Shown here: piece by piece, positions 43,920 to 53,779 of the stretch
How positions within the stretch are numbered: the first letter of the stretch is position 1
Layout of the letters: each line of letters begins with the position of its first letter
Assembly (NCBI GenBank): GCA_031417555.1
Contig: JANOVV010000005.1
Location: 34,686-98,685, forward strand
DNA: 64,000 nt
From: JADKIH01 sp031417555
Lineage (GTDB): Bacteria; Bacteroidota; Bacteroidia; AKYH767-A; 2013-40CM-41-45
Direction of reading: 5' to 3'
The notes under the pieces: model-generated
Databases searched by the model: none
What the model was told of the DNA's origin: nothing
What the model saw: the letters and a program-made list of their open reading frames with translations, nothing else
Position numbers and translations under genes: made by a program

Positions 43920-45023
43920 ATGCAAATTGACAGCAGTCAAATTCTTAAAACATTCCGGCCAACTCGGATATTAATACCAATCATAATTGGATTGGGTGCT
44001 GCTACTTTTCTTTTAGCGCGAAATTTTGATAAACAAGCATTTGAAAATATTCATTGGACATGGTCGAGTTTTTTCTGGATGACTATGGCTTTTATGATGA
44101 TGGTTGTTCGCGACGGTGCTTATATGATAAGAATACGGGCACTTACCGATCAGGAACTTAAATGGAAACAAGCTTTTAATGTTATCATGCTTTGGGAATT
44201 TGCTTCCGCACTCGCTCCGGGTATGCTTGGAGGCGGATTTGTTTTTGCAATTTTTATTCTAAACCGCGAAAGAATAAATATGGGCAGAAGTATTACTGCC
44301 ATTATGCTTTCATCCTTTCAGGACGGCGTTTTCCTGGCTATCATGGCTCCATTGGTTTATTTTACCATTGGCCGCGACAGATTATTTTCGACTATTGATA
44401 TGATGAATATGAGCCCCGTAAAATTCGGAGACGGATTTTTTTATACTTTCTGGGCAGTGTATTTTATAATTCTTGTCTATAAAATTTTTGTTGCTTATGC
44501 TTTATTTATCAATCCCCGTTTTATTAAAGTTCTGCTTGTCAAAATTTTTTCATTACCAATTTTACGACGATGGAAAAGAAATGCTCTTGAAACAGGAAGT
44601 CAGTTAATCATTGCTTCAAATGGATTAAAAAATAAAAATCGTAAATTTTGGATTAACTCTTTTGCAGGAACCTTTTTTTCCTGGACAGCCAGGTATACCA
44701 TTGTTAACTGTCTTATCCTCGCTTTTCATAATGTGCCGGTAGAAAATTATATCGTCTTTGCAAGACAGGTAGTAATGGGTATTATCATTCTTTTTAGTCC
44801 TACTCCCGGAGGAAGCGGCATTGCCGAATTTATGTTCACTGATTTTTTGGGAGAATTTATTCCTCATGGTTTATCAGCATCCCTTGGCTTGCTGTGGAGG
44901 TTGGTTAGCTATTATCCTTATCTTTTTATCGGTGCGATTATACTCCCTCGATGGATCAGAAGCCACTTCAAACGCGATGAAATTTTAAAAGCTAAAAAAG
45001 AAGGAATTATTATCGAAGAGTGA
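43920..45023 (+). CDS. Flippase-like membrane protein (UPF0104, LPG-synthase TM-like)
   Basis: A 367-residue protein from the preferred start MQIDSSQILK just past the scpA stop (an ATG at 43893 inside scpA is less likely). It has about eight transmembrane helices. Family motifs include the early RDGAYMIRIRALT, the ASALAPGMLGGGFVFA segment and the SPTPGGSGIAEFMFTDF region near residue 300, all typical of the lysylphosphatidylglycerol synthase transmembrane domain family. The catalytic MprF domain is absent, so it is a stand-alone flippase-like or lipid-handling protein of uncertain role. Convergent with recO. Confidence 0.85.
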   Translation: MQIDSSQILKTFRPTRILIPIIIGLGAATFLLARNFDKQAFENIHWTWSSFFWMTMAFMMMVVRDGAYMIRIRALTDQELKWKQAFNVIMLWEFASALAPGMLGGGFVFAIFILNRERINMGRSITAIMLSSFQDGVFLAIMAPLVYFTIGRDRLFSTIDMMNMSPVKFGDGFFYTFWAVYFIILVYKIFVAYALFINPRFIKVLLVKIFSLPILRRWKRNALETGSQLIIASNGLKNKNRKFWINSFAGTFFSWTARYTIVNCLILAFHNVPVENYIVFARQVVMGIIILFSPTPGGSGIAEFMFTDFLGEFIPHGLSASLGLLWRLVSYYPYLFIGAIILPRWIRSHFKRDEILKAKKEGIIIEE

Positions 45024-45052
45024 AGATTGAAAACTGAAGAGTTATTGAAGAT
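45021..45052. repeat. Short heptamer-period repeat (TGAAGAT type)
   Basis: Units TGAAGAT, TGAAAAC and TGAAGAG follow one another from 45021, starting on the stop codon of the flippase-like gene, with a further TGAAGAT after a 4-base gap. It lies between convergent genes and resembles the cluster at 58057. Confidence 0.55.
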
Positions 45053-45081
45053 TTTATAGTTAACCCTTTAATTTCTCTTTG

Positions 45082-45813
45082 TCAACCTCCCAGTTCTTCC
45101 CAGACCTGTTCGAGTACCTTGTGCGATTTAATGTTACCGAAACCTTCAATATGTAATTCAAAATATTCGAGGATAAATGCGATTAGTGTTCTTCTTTCAG
45201 GCGATGTAATGTTTAAGGTAAAAGAATAATCGGCGTTTATCAAAGCAGCGAAGTGACCACTGAGAGGAGCTGCAATAAAGTGCGGATGGTTTGGGTATGT
45301 AGATTGAAATTGACCTTCTTTTAGATTAAAGATATTTCGTTCAGAGGTAAAATTTTGCGATGGAGAAAATCCAAGATAGCGGCTTAGTTTTAATAGAAAG
45401 AGCAGATGAAAATCAATGCCTGCCGGCTGTGGGCCATCCAGCCATTGGATAGAATCAAAAATAAAATCAAACAATGATGAATTGGATTCTATTTCACGAA
45501 TAGATTTATATAAAACTTCATCAAGAAAAAAAACCATTGAATTTTTAAAAACGTCGAATGGAATATTTATCAACGGAGGATTGGGTCGTATATCTGAAAT
45601 TCGTTGAAGGCCGGGTCGGTCTTTGTGATAGATAACAAGGTCTACGGGAGTTAAAGGTTGAAAAATATTTGAATGAATTCGAGCATGTTTTTTTCGAACA
45701 CTATTCACAATATAGGATTGAATTCCAAAAAGCTCAGTATATATTTGGACGACCAGGCTTGTTTCACCGAAGTCGGAAGAAACTAAAATGATTCCGCGTG
45801 ATTTGTGAAGCAT
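45082..45813 (-). CDS. recO: DNA repair protein RecO
   Basis: A 243-residue protein of the RecFOR recombinational repair pathway. The N-terminal OB-fold is MLHKSRGIILVSSDFGETSLV followed by YTELFGIQSYIVNSVRKK, typical of Bacteroidota RecO. The central helical region has LLFLLKLSRYLGF. The zinc-binding cysteines of some RecO proteins are absent here, a common state in this group. Its ATG overlaps the porZ stop by one base (TAATG), so the two are translated together. Confidence 0.9.
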   Translation of the reverse strand: MLHKSRGIILVSSDFGETSLVVQIYTELFGIQSYIVNSVRKKHARIHSNIFQPLTPVDLVIYHKDRPGLQRISDIRPNPPLINIPFDVFKNSMVFFLDEVLYKSIREIESNSSLFDFIFDSIQWLDGPQPAGIDFHLLFLLKLSRYLGFSPSQNFTSERNIFNLKEGQFQSTYPNHPHFIAAPLSGHFAALINADYSFTLNITSPERRTLIAFILEYFELHIEGFGNIKSHKVLEQVWEELGG

Positions 45814-48179
45814 TAATTTGCAAAAAGCATTTTGGTGGTGCAGGTTTGTGTACCATCTTCATTTGTAATATAAACAATATAAATACCAGTTCTTGCCCGT
45901 TCACCATTAAAATTATTTCCATTCCATATAGCTTCGCCACCATTGGCTTTTGTATGATAAACAACATTCCCCGCAACATCTGCAATTTTTACATCAGCAT
46001 TTGCGACAAGTCCACGAATGGCAATAGGCCCATGATATTCATGCTTAATGGGATTTGGGAAAACATAATAATTGCTGCATTGTTCGCCACCTTCTGTTGC
46101 ATCACTTCGATAGGAAATAATGCCCTTATCTGTACCAATAAATACTTCTCCGGTTAAATCATCTATGGCAATTCCAATAATTGAATTGGATGGAAGAGGA
46201 GAATTATCCTTATTGAAATTTAATATCTGTTTTGTTCCATCTGCAGACATTAGAAAAATACCACCGCTGTACGTGCCAAACCATTTTCGGTTGGCACCAT
46301 CAATTGCAATAGAACTAACAATTTCAGTCTCGAGAAGATATTGATTGTATCCATCTTGCTGAATAATTATTTTCTGGGCATCGTAATTTCCACCTGTAAA
46401 AACATTTCCGGGATTGTAAATTACTGCAACACCTTTGTCAGTACCTATCCAAATAGAACCATCTTTATCTTTAGAAATTGCTCTTACGAAAATGTGAGGC
46501 AATGCTCCGTTTCCATCGCTATCTTTAAGTCGGGCGAAGCTGGCATTGTTTGGATTATCAAGACTTGCCTCTTTAAAAACACAAAGCCCTTGTCCGGCGC
46601 TGCCACCTGAACGAGCGATAAACCACTTCTGCCCGAAATCATCAATAGTGAGTCCATACAAACCAAATCCCGCCACTGCAATTTCAGGAATAATAAAATT
46701 TTGCCAGGTACGATCTTTTTTCATTACTGAAATTCCATTCGTGTTACCGCCGGCAACTGCCCAGAGATTTTCATCGTCATCAAACGCTAAGCCACCAACA
46801 ATTATGGATGTCGGATCCGCAGCGTGTGCTCGCAAAGAGCTGTTGCTTGTGTTAAATAAATTCACTCCGCCTTCTTTACGATATTCAAGTATTCCACCAT
46901 GGGGGCCCCAAGCACCAACAAAGGCATGATCAGGGTCGGAAGGATCAATGGCAACATTAATAACAGATTTAGTTCCTGAAGAACAAAGAATACCATAGAT
47001 TGAATCATTAGAACAATCAAATGTATTCCATGTATTTTCTGCAAATCGGGATACACCATTTTTAACATTATAGAGAGGACTGTCGCCCGTTAATGCACCT
47101 GAAGCAACCCAAAGCCTCCCTTTACTTCCGGCAATTGCCCATACTGCTTCAGAGCGCGGCCCATTGGGGCTTGTCATCTGAATGGTACCATCCGGTTTTT
47201 GCCAAACCAAACCATTATTAAAATCGGCAATCCAGAAATTCCCAGCTGCATCTAAAAACCCATTTCTAATATCCGGATTAGTATATCTGTAAATATCAAC
47301 ATTACGAAGCTCATTACCGGAAAGATCATAAGCGCTGATTTTATTTTTAGTACGGTAAATAAGATTGTTATTATAAGAATCTATATGTGCATTTTCAGAA
47401 GATTCATTTATAAAAGGTTGCCAAGTATTATTTTCATTGTAAAGAAGAGAATCCAAACCGGCAGTGAGATTAGTTTTTACAACATAAAACTTGCCATTAA
47501 GAGAAGTGGCAGATGTGTAATTTGCATTTGGTTCAGAAAGCGAGGTGTCTTTGTTCCATGCATTGTAATTGAAAATATTCGGATCGTTAAAATTTGCTTT
47601 AAAAATACCGGCATCTGTTGCCGCTAAAAGATTTATACCATCATAAGCTACACTATTCACATTTATGGTTGTTCCATTAGGCCCTATGTAATAAGTGTCT
47701 TTAATTTCTTTTCTTTTAATATCGACAACAACAATTCCGAATTCACAACCCAGGTATGCATTATTGTTTAAAAAAAGTATAGAATTTATATGTTTTCCCC
47801 CTACAATGTTTTTTTGCTTTATATCGGGAATATTTACAACATTTTTATCTGAAAAAATCATATCTATATTTGAATTCTCATAGGCAATAAACAAAACCTC
47901 TGTAACAGGATCAAAACGAATTGTTGTAATTTCAAGATCAGATAGTTCTTTTAAACGTGAAAGAGTATTTAATTCGCCATCGCTTTTTGAATAAGAAAAA
48001 ATACCAAATTGACTTGCGCAATAAATAACTCCTTTATTATCTTCAACAACATTTATCCCTTTTATAAATGGAGTATGTTCACGCCAGGAACCTATGCTAA
48101 CAGTTGTATTCTGTGCAAATGCAGGTAATTCAAATAAAAAAAGAAAAAACAGTATAACACTTCGAGGTAAATTTTTCAT
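45813..48179 (-). CDS. porZ: T9SS component PorZ
   Basis: A 788-residue secreted protein with two propeller-like halves. PorZ is an outer-membrane-attached component of the type IX secretion system that delivers anionic LPS to the PorU sortase. The signal peptide ends at PAFAQ. Family similarity begins with IGSWREHTPFIKGINVVED and continues YCASQFGIFSYSKSDGELN and KDTYYIGPNGTTINVNSV, which I recognise from PorZ sequences. Propeller repeats continue to about 680 (DGSIWIGTDKGVAVIYNPGN, NRKWFGTYSGGIFLMSADGT), and the C-terminus carries a sorting-type domain (FPNPIKHEYHGPIAIRG, RTGIYIVYI). It is the first gene of the porZ-recO pair, an arrangement found in other Bacteroidota. Confidence 0.9.
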   Translation of the reverse strand: MKNLPRSVILFFLFLFELPAFAQNTTVSIGSWREHTPFIKGINVVEDNKGVIYCASQFGIFSYSKSDGELNTLSRLKELSDLEITTIRFDPVTEVLFIAYENSNIDMIFSDKNVVNIPDIKQKNIVGGKHINSILFLNNNAYLGCEFGIVVVDIKRKEIKDTYYIGPNGTTINVNSVAYDGINLLAATDAGIFKANFNDPNIFNYNAWNKDTSLSEPNANYTSATSLNGKFYVVKTNLTAGLDSLLYNENNTWQPFINESSENAHIDSYNNNLIYRTKNKISAYDLSGNELRNVDIYRYTNPDIRNGFLDAAGNFWIADFNNGLVWQKPDGTIQMTSPNGPRSEAVWAIAGSKGRLWVASGALTGDSPLYNVKNGVSRFAENTWNTFDCSNDSIYGILCSSGTKSVINVAIDPSDPDHAFVGAWGPHGGILEYRKEGGVNLFNTSNSSLRAHAADPTSIIVGGLAFDDDENLWAVAGGNTNGISVMKKDRTWQNFIIPEIAVAGFGLYGLTIDDFGQKWFIARSGGSAGQGLCVFKEASLDNPNNASFARLKDSDGNGALPHIFVRAISKDKDGSIWIGTDKGVAVIYNPGNVFTGGNYDAQKIIIQQDGYNQYLLETEIVSSIAIDGANRKWFGTYSGGIFLMSADGTKQILNFNKDNSPLPSNSIIGIAIDDLTGEVFIGTDKGIISYRSDATEGGEQCSNYYVFPNPIKHEYHGPIAIRGLVANADVKIADVAGNVVYHTKANGGEAIWNGNNFNGERARTGIYIVYITNEDGTQTCTTKMLFAN

Positions 48180-48289
48180 ATTAATGGTAAATATGTTCAG
48201 AAAACGACTATTGAAACGATTTATTGTATTTTTTGACTATGTTAGGAGCAGTAAAATTACTAAAGATTAACGACAGACGAATATAGTTT

Positions 48290-49369
48290 ATGTATAAATT
48301 ATTTCCTGCAATAGATGATTTTATAGAAAAAGCAGAACTACGTTTTGGCAAAGTAATTATAGCCGTTTTTGTTGGTTTCATTTTTCTTTTTTTGGCATCA
48401 ATTTTTTCAGCCATTCGCCTCGAAACTTTTTATCATGGAAATGGTTTTACACGTCTTTCTGTAAATCCTTACGAAACAACCAGCGAAAATGATCTACGTT
48501 TTCGAATTCTTTCACCATTACTGGGACATCTTTTATTTTTACGGGGACCTGCGTTTAAATATTTCATGTTAATAATCCTGGCACTTTTTTTTGGAGCTAT
48601 TTATTTTTATCAGAGAAAAGAAAAACTATTTCCAACCGAGGCAATTGGATTAACGGCTCTTTGTGTATTTAGTACATTGTCTTTCTATCAACTGTACTTT
48701 CCGGCTTATACTGATCCGCTTTCTTTTTTACTTATTTTACTTTTCATGTTCAATTACAGGAACATTTATTTGGCAACCTTATTATTATCACTAATGCTTT
48801 TTAATCATGAAAATACTTTATTTCTATTTCCTTTTTTCTTTTTATTGATTGCAAATGGAAACTTCAAACCAAAAAATTTATTAAAGATTACATTATATTT
48901 TCTAACGGCACTTATTCCATACATAATTTTTAGAAAAATTATTTCTTCGCAAGCCGAAATTGCATTTAATGTTTCATACTATTTTGATCCGCATAATATG
49001 CAGTGGACACGAGAGCATGTAATCCCACATTTATTATCGGGATTTTTTCAAGCTTTCCGTTTATTTTGGATTTTTCCTTTGGTAGCCATCTCAATAAATA
49101 TTTATCAAAGACGACATTTGGAATTAATACTAATAATTATTGTAATAGTATTTGTTCTTACACAACTTGCTATTGCCTGGGATATTTCCAGATTAATAGG
49201 AATGGCATTTCCTGCTATATTAATTTCAGCAAGAAGAGTCAGAGAATATTTTGGTACTACAAAATTCCTTTGGATGATTTATACAGTTATTCTCATTAAT
49301 TTTTTTATTCCCGCTTATTGTATCGGTGCTTTAGACCCGATTCCATACGCTCCTTTTTGGATGAAATAA
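48290..49369 (+). CDS. Polytopic membrane protein, GT-C-like, unknown
   Basis: A 359-residue protein with about nine hydrophobic helices and few charged residues. An extracytoplasmic loop near residues 45-75 contains NPYETTSENDLRFRILSPLLG, and the motif YFPAYTDPLSFLLILLFMF lies in the middle. The layout (short loop with acidic residues after helix 1, many helices) resembles GT-C glycosyltransferases or mannosyltransferase-like proteins. I cannot assign a family, nor identify a catalytic residue. It is divergent from porZ and convergent with the gene after it. Confidence 0.6.
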   Translation: MYKLFPAIDDFIEKAELRFGKVIIAVFVGFIFLFLASIFSAIRLETFYHGNGFTRLSVNPYETTSENDLRFRILSPLLGHLLFLRGPAFKYFMLIILALFFGAIYFYQRKEKLFPTEAIGLTALCVFSTLSFYQLYFPAYTDPLSFLLILLFMFNYRNIYLATLLLSLMLFNHENTLFLFPFFFLLIANGNFKPKNLLKITLYFLTALIPYIIFRKIISSQAEIAFNVSYYFDPHNMQWTREHVIPHLLSGFFQAFRLFWIFPLVAISINIYQRRHLELILIIIVIVFVLTQLAIAWDISRLIGMAFPAILISARRVREYFGTTKFLWMIYTVILINFFIPAYCIGALDPIPYAPFWMK

Positions 49370-49439
49370 TTTGCAAAATTAATTAGACATGAAACGAACG
49401 TTAAAAAATTAAGTATTTATTTAAATATTTTATTTTTAA

Positions 49440-49952
49440 TTACTCTTTATTTATTTCTAGACAATTCTTTTTTTGTTGTTCTATAAAACCTGGCTGATCA
49501 AACATTTTTTTATAAATCAGTTTATTTTTCATTTTAAAAAATGGAAACTGCCATTTAAAAACCTTTATACTACCCATTGTACCTTCCTGAATATTAAAGC
49601 ATTTTTCCTGCATTCCTTTTTTTGTTTTAAAAATTGCACCTATAATTATCCACCCGGGATATATACTTATTTTCATCTGACACTTATCCCAATATGCATC
49701 TGCAATACAGGGTTTATTCTTTAACCACATTGTTAATGTGTCTATATTGTATTGATGGGTAATTTGCATTCCGCTTCCCGGACCATTATAATATGGAGTA
49801 CCGTTTCTTCTTTTGTTTATCTCTCTTTTAAATATTCTTTCAACTTTTTTAAATCGATTATTTTCTACAGCTTTACAAAACGATGAATTTATTTGTGAAA
49901 ATATTTTGGTTGATATTAAAATAAATAAAACTATAAATATTGAAGTTCTCAT
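49440..49952 (-). CDS. Secreted protein of unknown function, downstream partner
   Basis: A 170-residue protein from the ATG at 49952, which overlaps the upstream stop as ATGA; a distal ATG at 49979 lies inside the upstream gene and would bury the signal peptide. Signal peptide MRTSIFIVLFILISTKIFSQ. The mature part is basic, with several Cys residues (SFCKAVE, NKPCIADAYWDKCQMKI, EKCFNIQEG, KKNCLE) that could form disulfides. No family is recognised. It is translationally coupled to the gene at 49949, so the two proteins probably act together. Confidence 0.7.
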   Translation of the reverse strand: MRTSIFIVLFILISTKIFSQINSSFCKAVENNRFKKVERIFKREINKRRNGTPYYNGPGSGMQITHQYNIDTLTMWLKNKPCIADAYWDKCQMKISIYPGWIIIGAIFKTKKGMQEKCFNIQEGTMGSIKVFKWQFPFFKMKNKLIYKKMFDQPGFIEQQKKNCLEINKE

Positions 49953-50629
49953 TTTTCTTTTATTAAATGATTTTTCCATTTTAAAACGGATGATTCAAAT
50001 TGTAAATCATTTTTATACCAATCATTTAAATTTTTTCCATCAACTATATTTTCAATTGTTAATAAATCCAAATTCCATAAGATGTTAGACATATATACAC
50101 CGTGAATTGTTGCATTCTCGCTTCCGTTTATAAATAATGGATTGCTCTCCAATAAGAATAGAAGGAATTTAATAGCAACCTGATCATCTTGTTTAAGTTG
50201 TTTAAATCTTTCTTTTGTTGCACAAATCAACGGCCGGAGTTTGATTAAAAAATTTAAAGACTTCAACGCGGATATCCGTGCATCAGGATTCCAATGGGCG
50301 GTTAGGGCAAGAATAGAATACGAATTTTGATGGTTTTCAAAAAACGATAATGCATTTTTATAATTTTGATGAGATTTAAAATTTGCGGGACTCAATGACT
50401 CAAAATAGTATTTTGTAGAATCATTTTTCAGTTCATCTTTTAACCCTGTTAAAACATCTTCAGTTAATGGCGGAGGCTTTGGATATTCTTTCCACTGATT
50501 TGTAGAATCTTCAAGTATGGTTTTAATGTATTTATTAAACAATATAAAACCAGGATCTATTTCTATAACTTGAGATATACAAGTTTGTAGAAATAAAAAA
50601 AAGATAATTGGAATTGATATTATTTTCAT
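49949..50629 (-). CDS. Secreted protein of unknown function, upstream partner
   Basis: A 226-residue protein; signal peptide MKIISIPIIFFLFLQTCISQ (the LQTC is not a convincing lipobox). The mature part is largely helical, with two regions (NPDARISALKSLNFLIKLRP and DQVAIKFLLFLLESNPLFI) that look like HEAT-type helical repeats. No catalytic motif is seen. It shares the ATGA overlap with the downstream secreted protein. Function unknown. Confidence 0.7.
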   Translation of the reverse strand: MKIISIPIIFFLFLQTCISQVIEIDPGFILFNKYIKTILEDSTNQWKEYPKPPPLTEDVLTGLKDELKNDSTKYYFESLSPANFKSHQNYKNALSFFENHQNSYSILALTAHWNPDARISALKSLNFLIKLRPLICATKERFKQLKQDDQVAIKFLLFLLESNPLFINGSENATIHGVYMSNILWNLDLLTIENIVDGKNLNDWYKNDLQFESSVLKWKNHLIKEK

Positions 50630-50679
50630 TGTGCAGATGGGAAGTTTTTAAGAATACAAAAGGTAAACATTTTAATCAA

Positions 50680-51438
50680 TTATTTATATTTCATCCATTC
50701 GATTGTGCCAACACTAACCAATAGCCAGAGAAACCCTAGTATATATCCCGCAATTACATCACTAAAATAATGAACTCCCAGATAAAGTCTGCTTAGGCCA
50801 ATTAAAAAAATGAAGATAAAGGCTGATAGGGTAAATTGAGCTTTTTTCTTTAAAGAAGAAGAGTTACGAATGAATAAGTAAAATAGGAATCCATAAAATG
50901 ATACCGCAATCGTAGCGTGTCCGCTTGGGAAAGAAAAATAATTTTCAAGATAATACGAGAATTCGGTTGGGCGGTTAATTTTAAAAACATATTTACCTAA
51001 ATAAATCGTAAATGCACTTCCCAAAATAGAAATAAGTACACCAATAAGTAAGTTGTAATTCTTTTTAAGCAAGGCATAGATGCCTGTCATTGCTCCCAAA
51101 ACTGCCACTGTTTTAATATCACACAATTTAGAAAATAAATAAAAAAGTTTTGATAATGGTTCATATCGAATGGAAAACAATAATTCCGCAATAAAATTAT
51201 CAACAACAATAAATTCTTTTGAATTTATAACGTCTTGCGTAAAATCAAAAAGCAATAAAAGGTTAAAGAAAACAGCAATTGAAAAAAATGTTAATGGTAA
51301 TCCTTTGAATTTTTTTAATGTAAATCTTTCAATAATAAAACGAAATAAACGTGGATATTTATATTTAAAACCAGCTACGAATTTCGAATGAATTATTTTA
51401 GTTTCGTACAGTTTTAAGTTAAAAATGTTTTTCAGCAT
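50680..51438 (-). CDS. PAP2-family phosphatase
   Basis: A 252-residue membrane phosphatase with about six helices. The three catalytic motifs are present: KINRPTEFSYY (KxxxxxxRP-type), FPSGHATIA (PSGH) and SRLYLGVHYFSDV (SRxxxxxHxxxD). Family members dephosphorylate lipid pyrophosphates such as undecaprenyl-PP or lipid A phosphates at the outer face of the inner membrane. The specific substrate cannot be read from the sequence. It may belong with the envelope-glycan genes just upstream, but 170 bases separate them. Confidence 0.9.
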   Translation of the reverse strand: MLKNIFNLKLYETKIIHSKFVAGFKYKYPRLFRFIIERFTLKKFKGLPLTFFSIAVFFNLLLLFDFTQDVINSKEFIVVDNFIAELLFSIRYEPLSKLFYLFSKLCDIKTVAVLGAMTGIYALLKKNYNLLIGVLISILGSAFTIYLGKYVFKINRPTEFSYYLENYFSFPSGHATIAVSFYGFLFYLFIRNSSSLKKKAQFTLSAFIFIFLIGLSRLYLGVHYFSDVIAGYILGFLWLLVSVGTIEWMKYK

Positions 51439-51608
51439 TTAATATTATTTGAAAAGCGCTTATATTATAATATATAAAGAAACAAGAACACATTTCTTAT
51501 TTTTAAATATATTCAAATTATATTTATCCGTTTGTTTGATTATCGAATTCAACCGTTTCAGTTCAACTAATTTGAATTAATATAAAGTTAATATTTTAAA
51601 ACAGTAAA

Positions 51609-52493
51609 TTATTTTTTTATCATAACGACAGTAATTTCTTCATTGCCGATAAAATACCAATAACGAAAAAAGAATGTAAATAATTTTATTATACTCTTTT
51701 TAAAAAAACTCACGTTTGATTTATTATTTCGAAAACCAAACAAATTAATTAAGTTGAGAAGTAGCATTAAACTATCGCCCCCTTTGTATCTTGTTTTTTC
51801 AATTATCATTTCAGTATTACTTGCCATTTCTGCCAGGGCAGATTCACGAAAATGATTAATATGAACAGGAACTTGCCACCAGCCCCAATTTCTACCGAAT
51901 AATTTCCTGTTATATGAATTTGAATTGGGAATGCTGATTATCAATTTTCCTCCTGATTTCAGACGATTACTTAATTGCCCAAGTATTTTTTCAGGTGAAA
52001 GTAAATGTTCAAAGACGTGTGATAAAATTATCAGATCAAATTTCTCATCATTATGTGAAAGATGGTCTTCAATGCTTATATTCTGTACATCTAATCCATT
52101 TTTCTTACAAATTGATACGGCATCCTCACCGATTTCAATTCCTTTAACATTGAAATTATTTTTTAATTCATCAAGAAGATAGCCAAACATACATCCGACT
52201 TCTAAAATGGAATTATAATTTTTTTCAACAGAAATTTTTCGTACAAATTTTGCCATCCAACGCGAACGAAATTTTTTTTCATTCAGGACCAATAAGTGAA
52301 TGGAATATAAATAGGTGTCTGAATAAATTTTATCTAGCAGTCCGCCGGTTGGTGCGGGTAATGTAATTATATTATTACAAACTGAACATTCCGCTAAATT
52401 CCAGGGTTGATCCGAATATACTGAAGTTAATCCCCGAAATACTAAATTACCTGTTTCACCTTTGCAACAACAGCATTTAATTCTGACACTCAT
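51609..52493 (-). CDS. Class I SAM-dependent methyltransferase with N-terminal Cys cluster
   Basis: A 294-residue protein. Residues 5-45 carry a zinc-ribbon-like cluster (CCCCKGE and ECSVCNN), as in several sugar- or lipid-modifying methyltransferases. The Rossmann domain follows with motif I ILEVGCMFGYLLDEL and post-I GIEIGED. The SHVFEHLLSPEKILGQLSN and LKSGGKLIISIPNS strands are typical of methyltransferase-11/23 proteins. The acceptor is unknown. It lies 17 bases after the GT9 gene on the same strand, and so in a unit that probably modifies a surface glycan. Confidence 0.85.
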   Translation of the reverse strand: MSVRIKCCCCKGETGNLVFRGLTSVYSDQPWNLAECSVCNNIITLPAPTGGLLDKIYSDTYLYSIHLLVLNEKKFRSRWMAKFVRKISVEKNYNSILEVGCMFGYLLDELKNNFNVKGIEIGEDAVSICKKNGLDVQNISIEDHLSHNDEKFDLIILSHVFEHLLSPEKILGQLSNRLKSGGKLIISIPNSNSYNRKLFGRNWGWWQVPVHINHFRESALAEMASNTEMIIEKTRYKGGDSLMLLLNLINLFGFRNNKSNVSFFKKSIIKLFTFFFRYWYFIGNEEITVVMIKK

Positions 52494-52510
52494 AATTAAA
52501 AGATAATTTT

Positions 52511-53779
52511 TTAATTCAGCCGGTCGACAATTCCAAGTGATGTTTGTCCATCGTTTTTTAAAAACTCCATTTCCTGTGTTAATATTTTTCCTTCATAAGT
52601 CGTTCCGGATAAAATATCTTTGCATAACAATTCAACTTCTTTAACCGTAATCTTTTTCATGCATTGATTGTCTCCTTTACATGGAGGAGAAATAAAATCA
52701 TGCACACAAGGACTGCAGTATATATTTTTATAAATTCCAAAAGCATTTTTATTTTGTCCATATTGTGTAGGAGAAGCGGGACCGAATAGTGATATTGTCG
52801 GTTTTCCCAATGCAAAAGAAATATGCATCGGACCGGTATCATTGCTTATAACAAGTTCACAGGATTCTATCAAAGCAAATAATTCAAAAAGTGTAAATAG
52901 ACCGGCAGAATTAAAAACACGTTGTTTAGTATGTTCATCAAGTTTTGAGTGTAACCCATTGACCCAATTATATTCATTTTGAGAACCGGTTAGTAAAAAT
53001 ATTTTTTCCGGATAAGCCAATCGAAGTGTTTGAATTAATTCAACAAAATTTTGCCATGGCCAACGTCGTTCGATTCGTAGATCTGATGCATTCGGATTTA
53101 TTATAACGTAACTTTCGGAAATGTTTCCTGCCAAAGTAACCAGTTTTCTTCGGCAACCCATGCGATCCGATTCTGTTATAATAAAAGGATAAAGCGTATC
53201 AACAATAGTTTTACAACCGGCCAATCTTGCCATTTGAAGATAAGATTCAGATATCGGAGCCCTCGCGTTGAAAAACATCATATGCGTGTATACTCCCATA
53301 CGAATATTTCTTTCCACCCTGTAAAAACCGAAACGATTTCTTGCACAACTCATCGTTGCCAATGCAGTACTGTAAAAAGAGTACGTTTCCAGGTCTATAT
53401 ATAAATCTGCCTTAAATGTCCAAAGCGTTCTAAGTACTGAAAAAGTTGAACGCAGTATACTGCCAAAACTGCTATCATCAACATCGTAAATTTTGTCTAT
53501 GACACCGACTGATTCAAGCAGTTTTCTATTTGTATTCGAAGTAATAAATATTATTTCAGCCGTGGGGAAATTTTTTCTTAATGTTTGTAAAAGAGGAGTC
53601 GACTGTATTATACTTCCCATACCAAGAAATTTACAGACAATAATCCTCGATGGATGTTTTTTTAATGAATGATCAATTCGAAGTATGGGACCAAGTATTC
53701 GTGCAAGAATGTTTAGAAGAAAAACAATACTTTTTCCCAGCCATTCGTCGATGATTATTTTGGTTTTTGTTCTCATCAA
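52511..53779 (-). CDS. Glycosyltransferase family 9 (heptosyltransferase-like)
   Basis: A 422-residue GT-B glycosyltransferase. The N-domain begins RIIVCKFLGMGSIIQSTPLL, the GT9 start with the conserved G-x-G-D/S position. The C-domain has INPNASDLRIERRWPWQNFV and SNDTGPMHISFALGKPTISLFGP, both diagnostic of ADP-heptose:LPS heptosyltransferase-type enzymes. It is expected to act at the cytoplasmic face on LPS core or a related glycan. A Cys-rich C-terminal stretch (CSPCVHDFISPPCKGDNQC) is also common in GT9 proteins. The start overlaps the upstream stop by four bases. Confidence 0.9.
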   Translation of the reverse strand: MMRTKTKIIIDEWLGKSIVFLLNILARILGPILRIDHSLKKHPSRIIVCKFLGMGSIIQSTPLLQTLRKNFPTAEIIFITSNTNRKLLESVGVIDKIYDVDDSSFGSILRSTFSVLRTLWTFKADLYIDLETYSFYSTALATMSCARNRFGFYRVERNIRMGVYTHMMFFNARAPISESYLQMARLAGCKTIVDTLYPFIITESDRMGCRRKLVTLAGNISESYVIINPNASDLRIERRWPWQNFVELIQTLRLAYPEKIFLLTGSQNEYNWVNGLHSKLDEHTKQRVFNSAGLFTLFELFALIESCELVISNDTGPMHISFALGKPTISLFGPASPTQYGQNKNAFGIYKNIYCSPCVHDFISPPCKGDNQCMKKITVKEVELLCKDILSGTTYEGKILTQEMEFLKNDGQTSLGIVDRLN

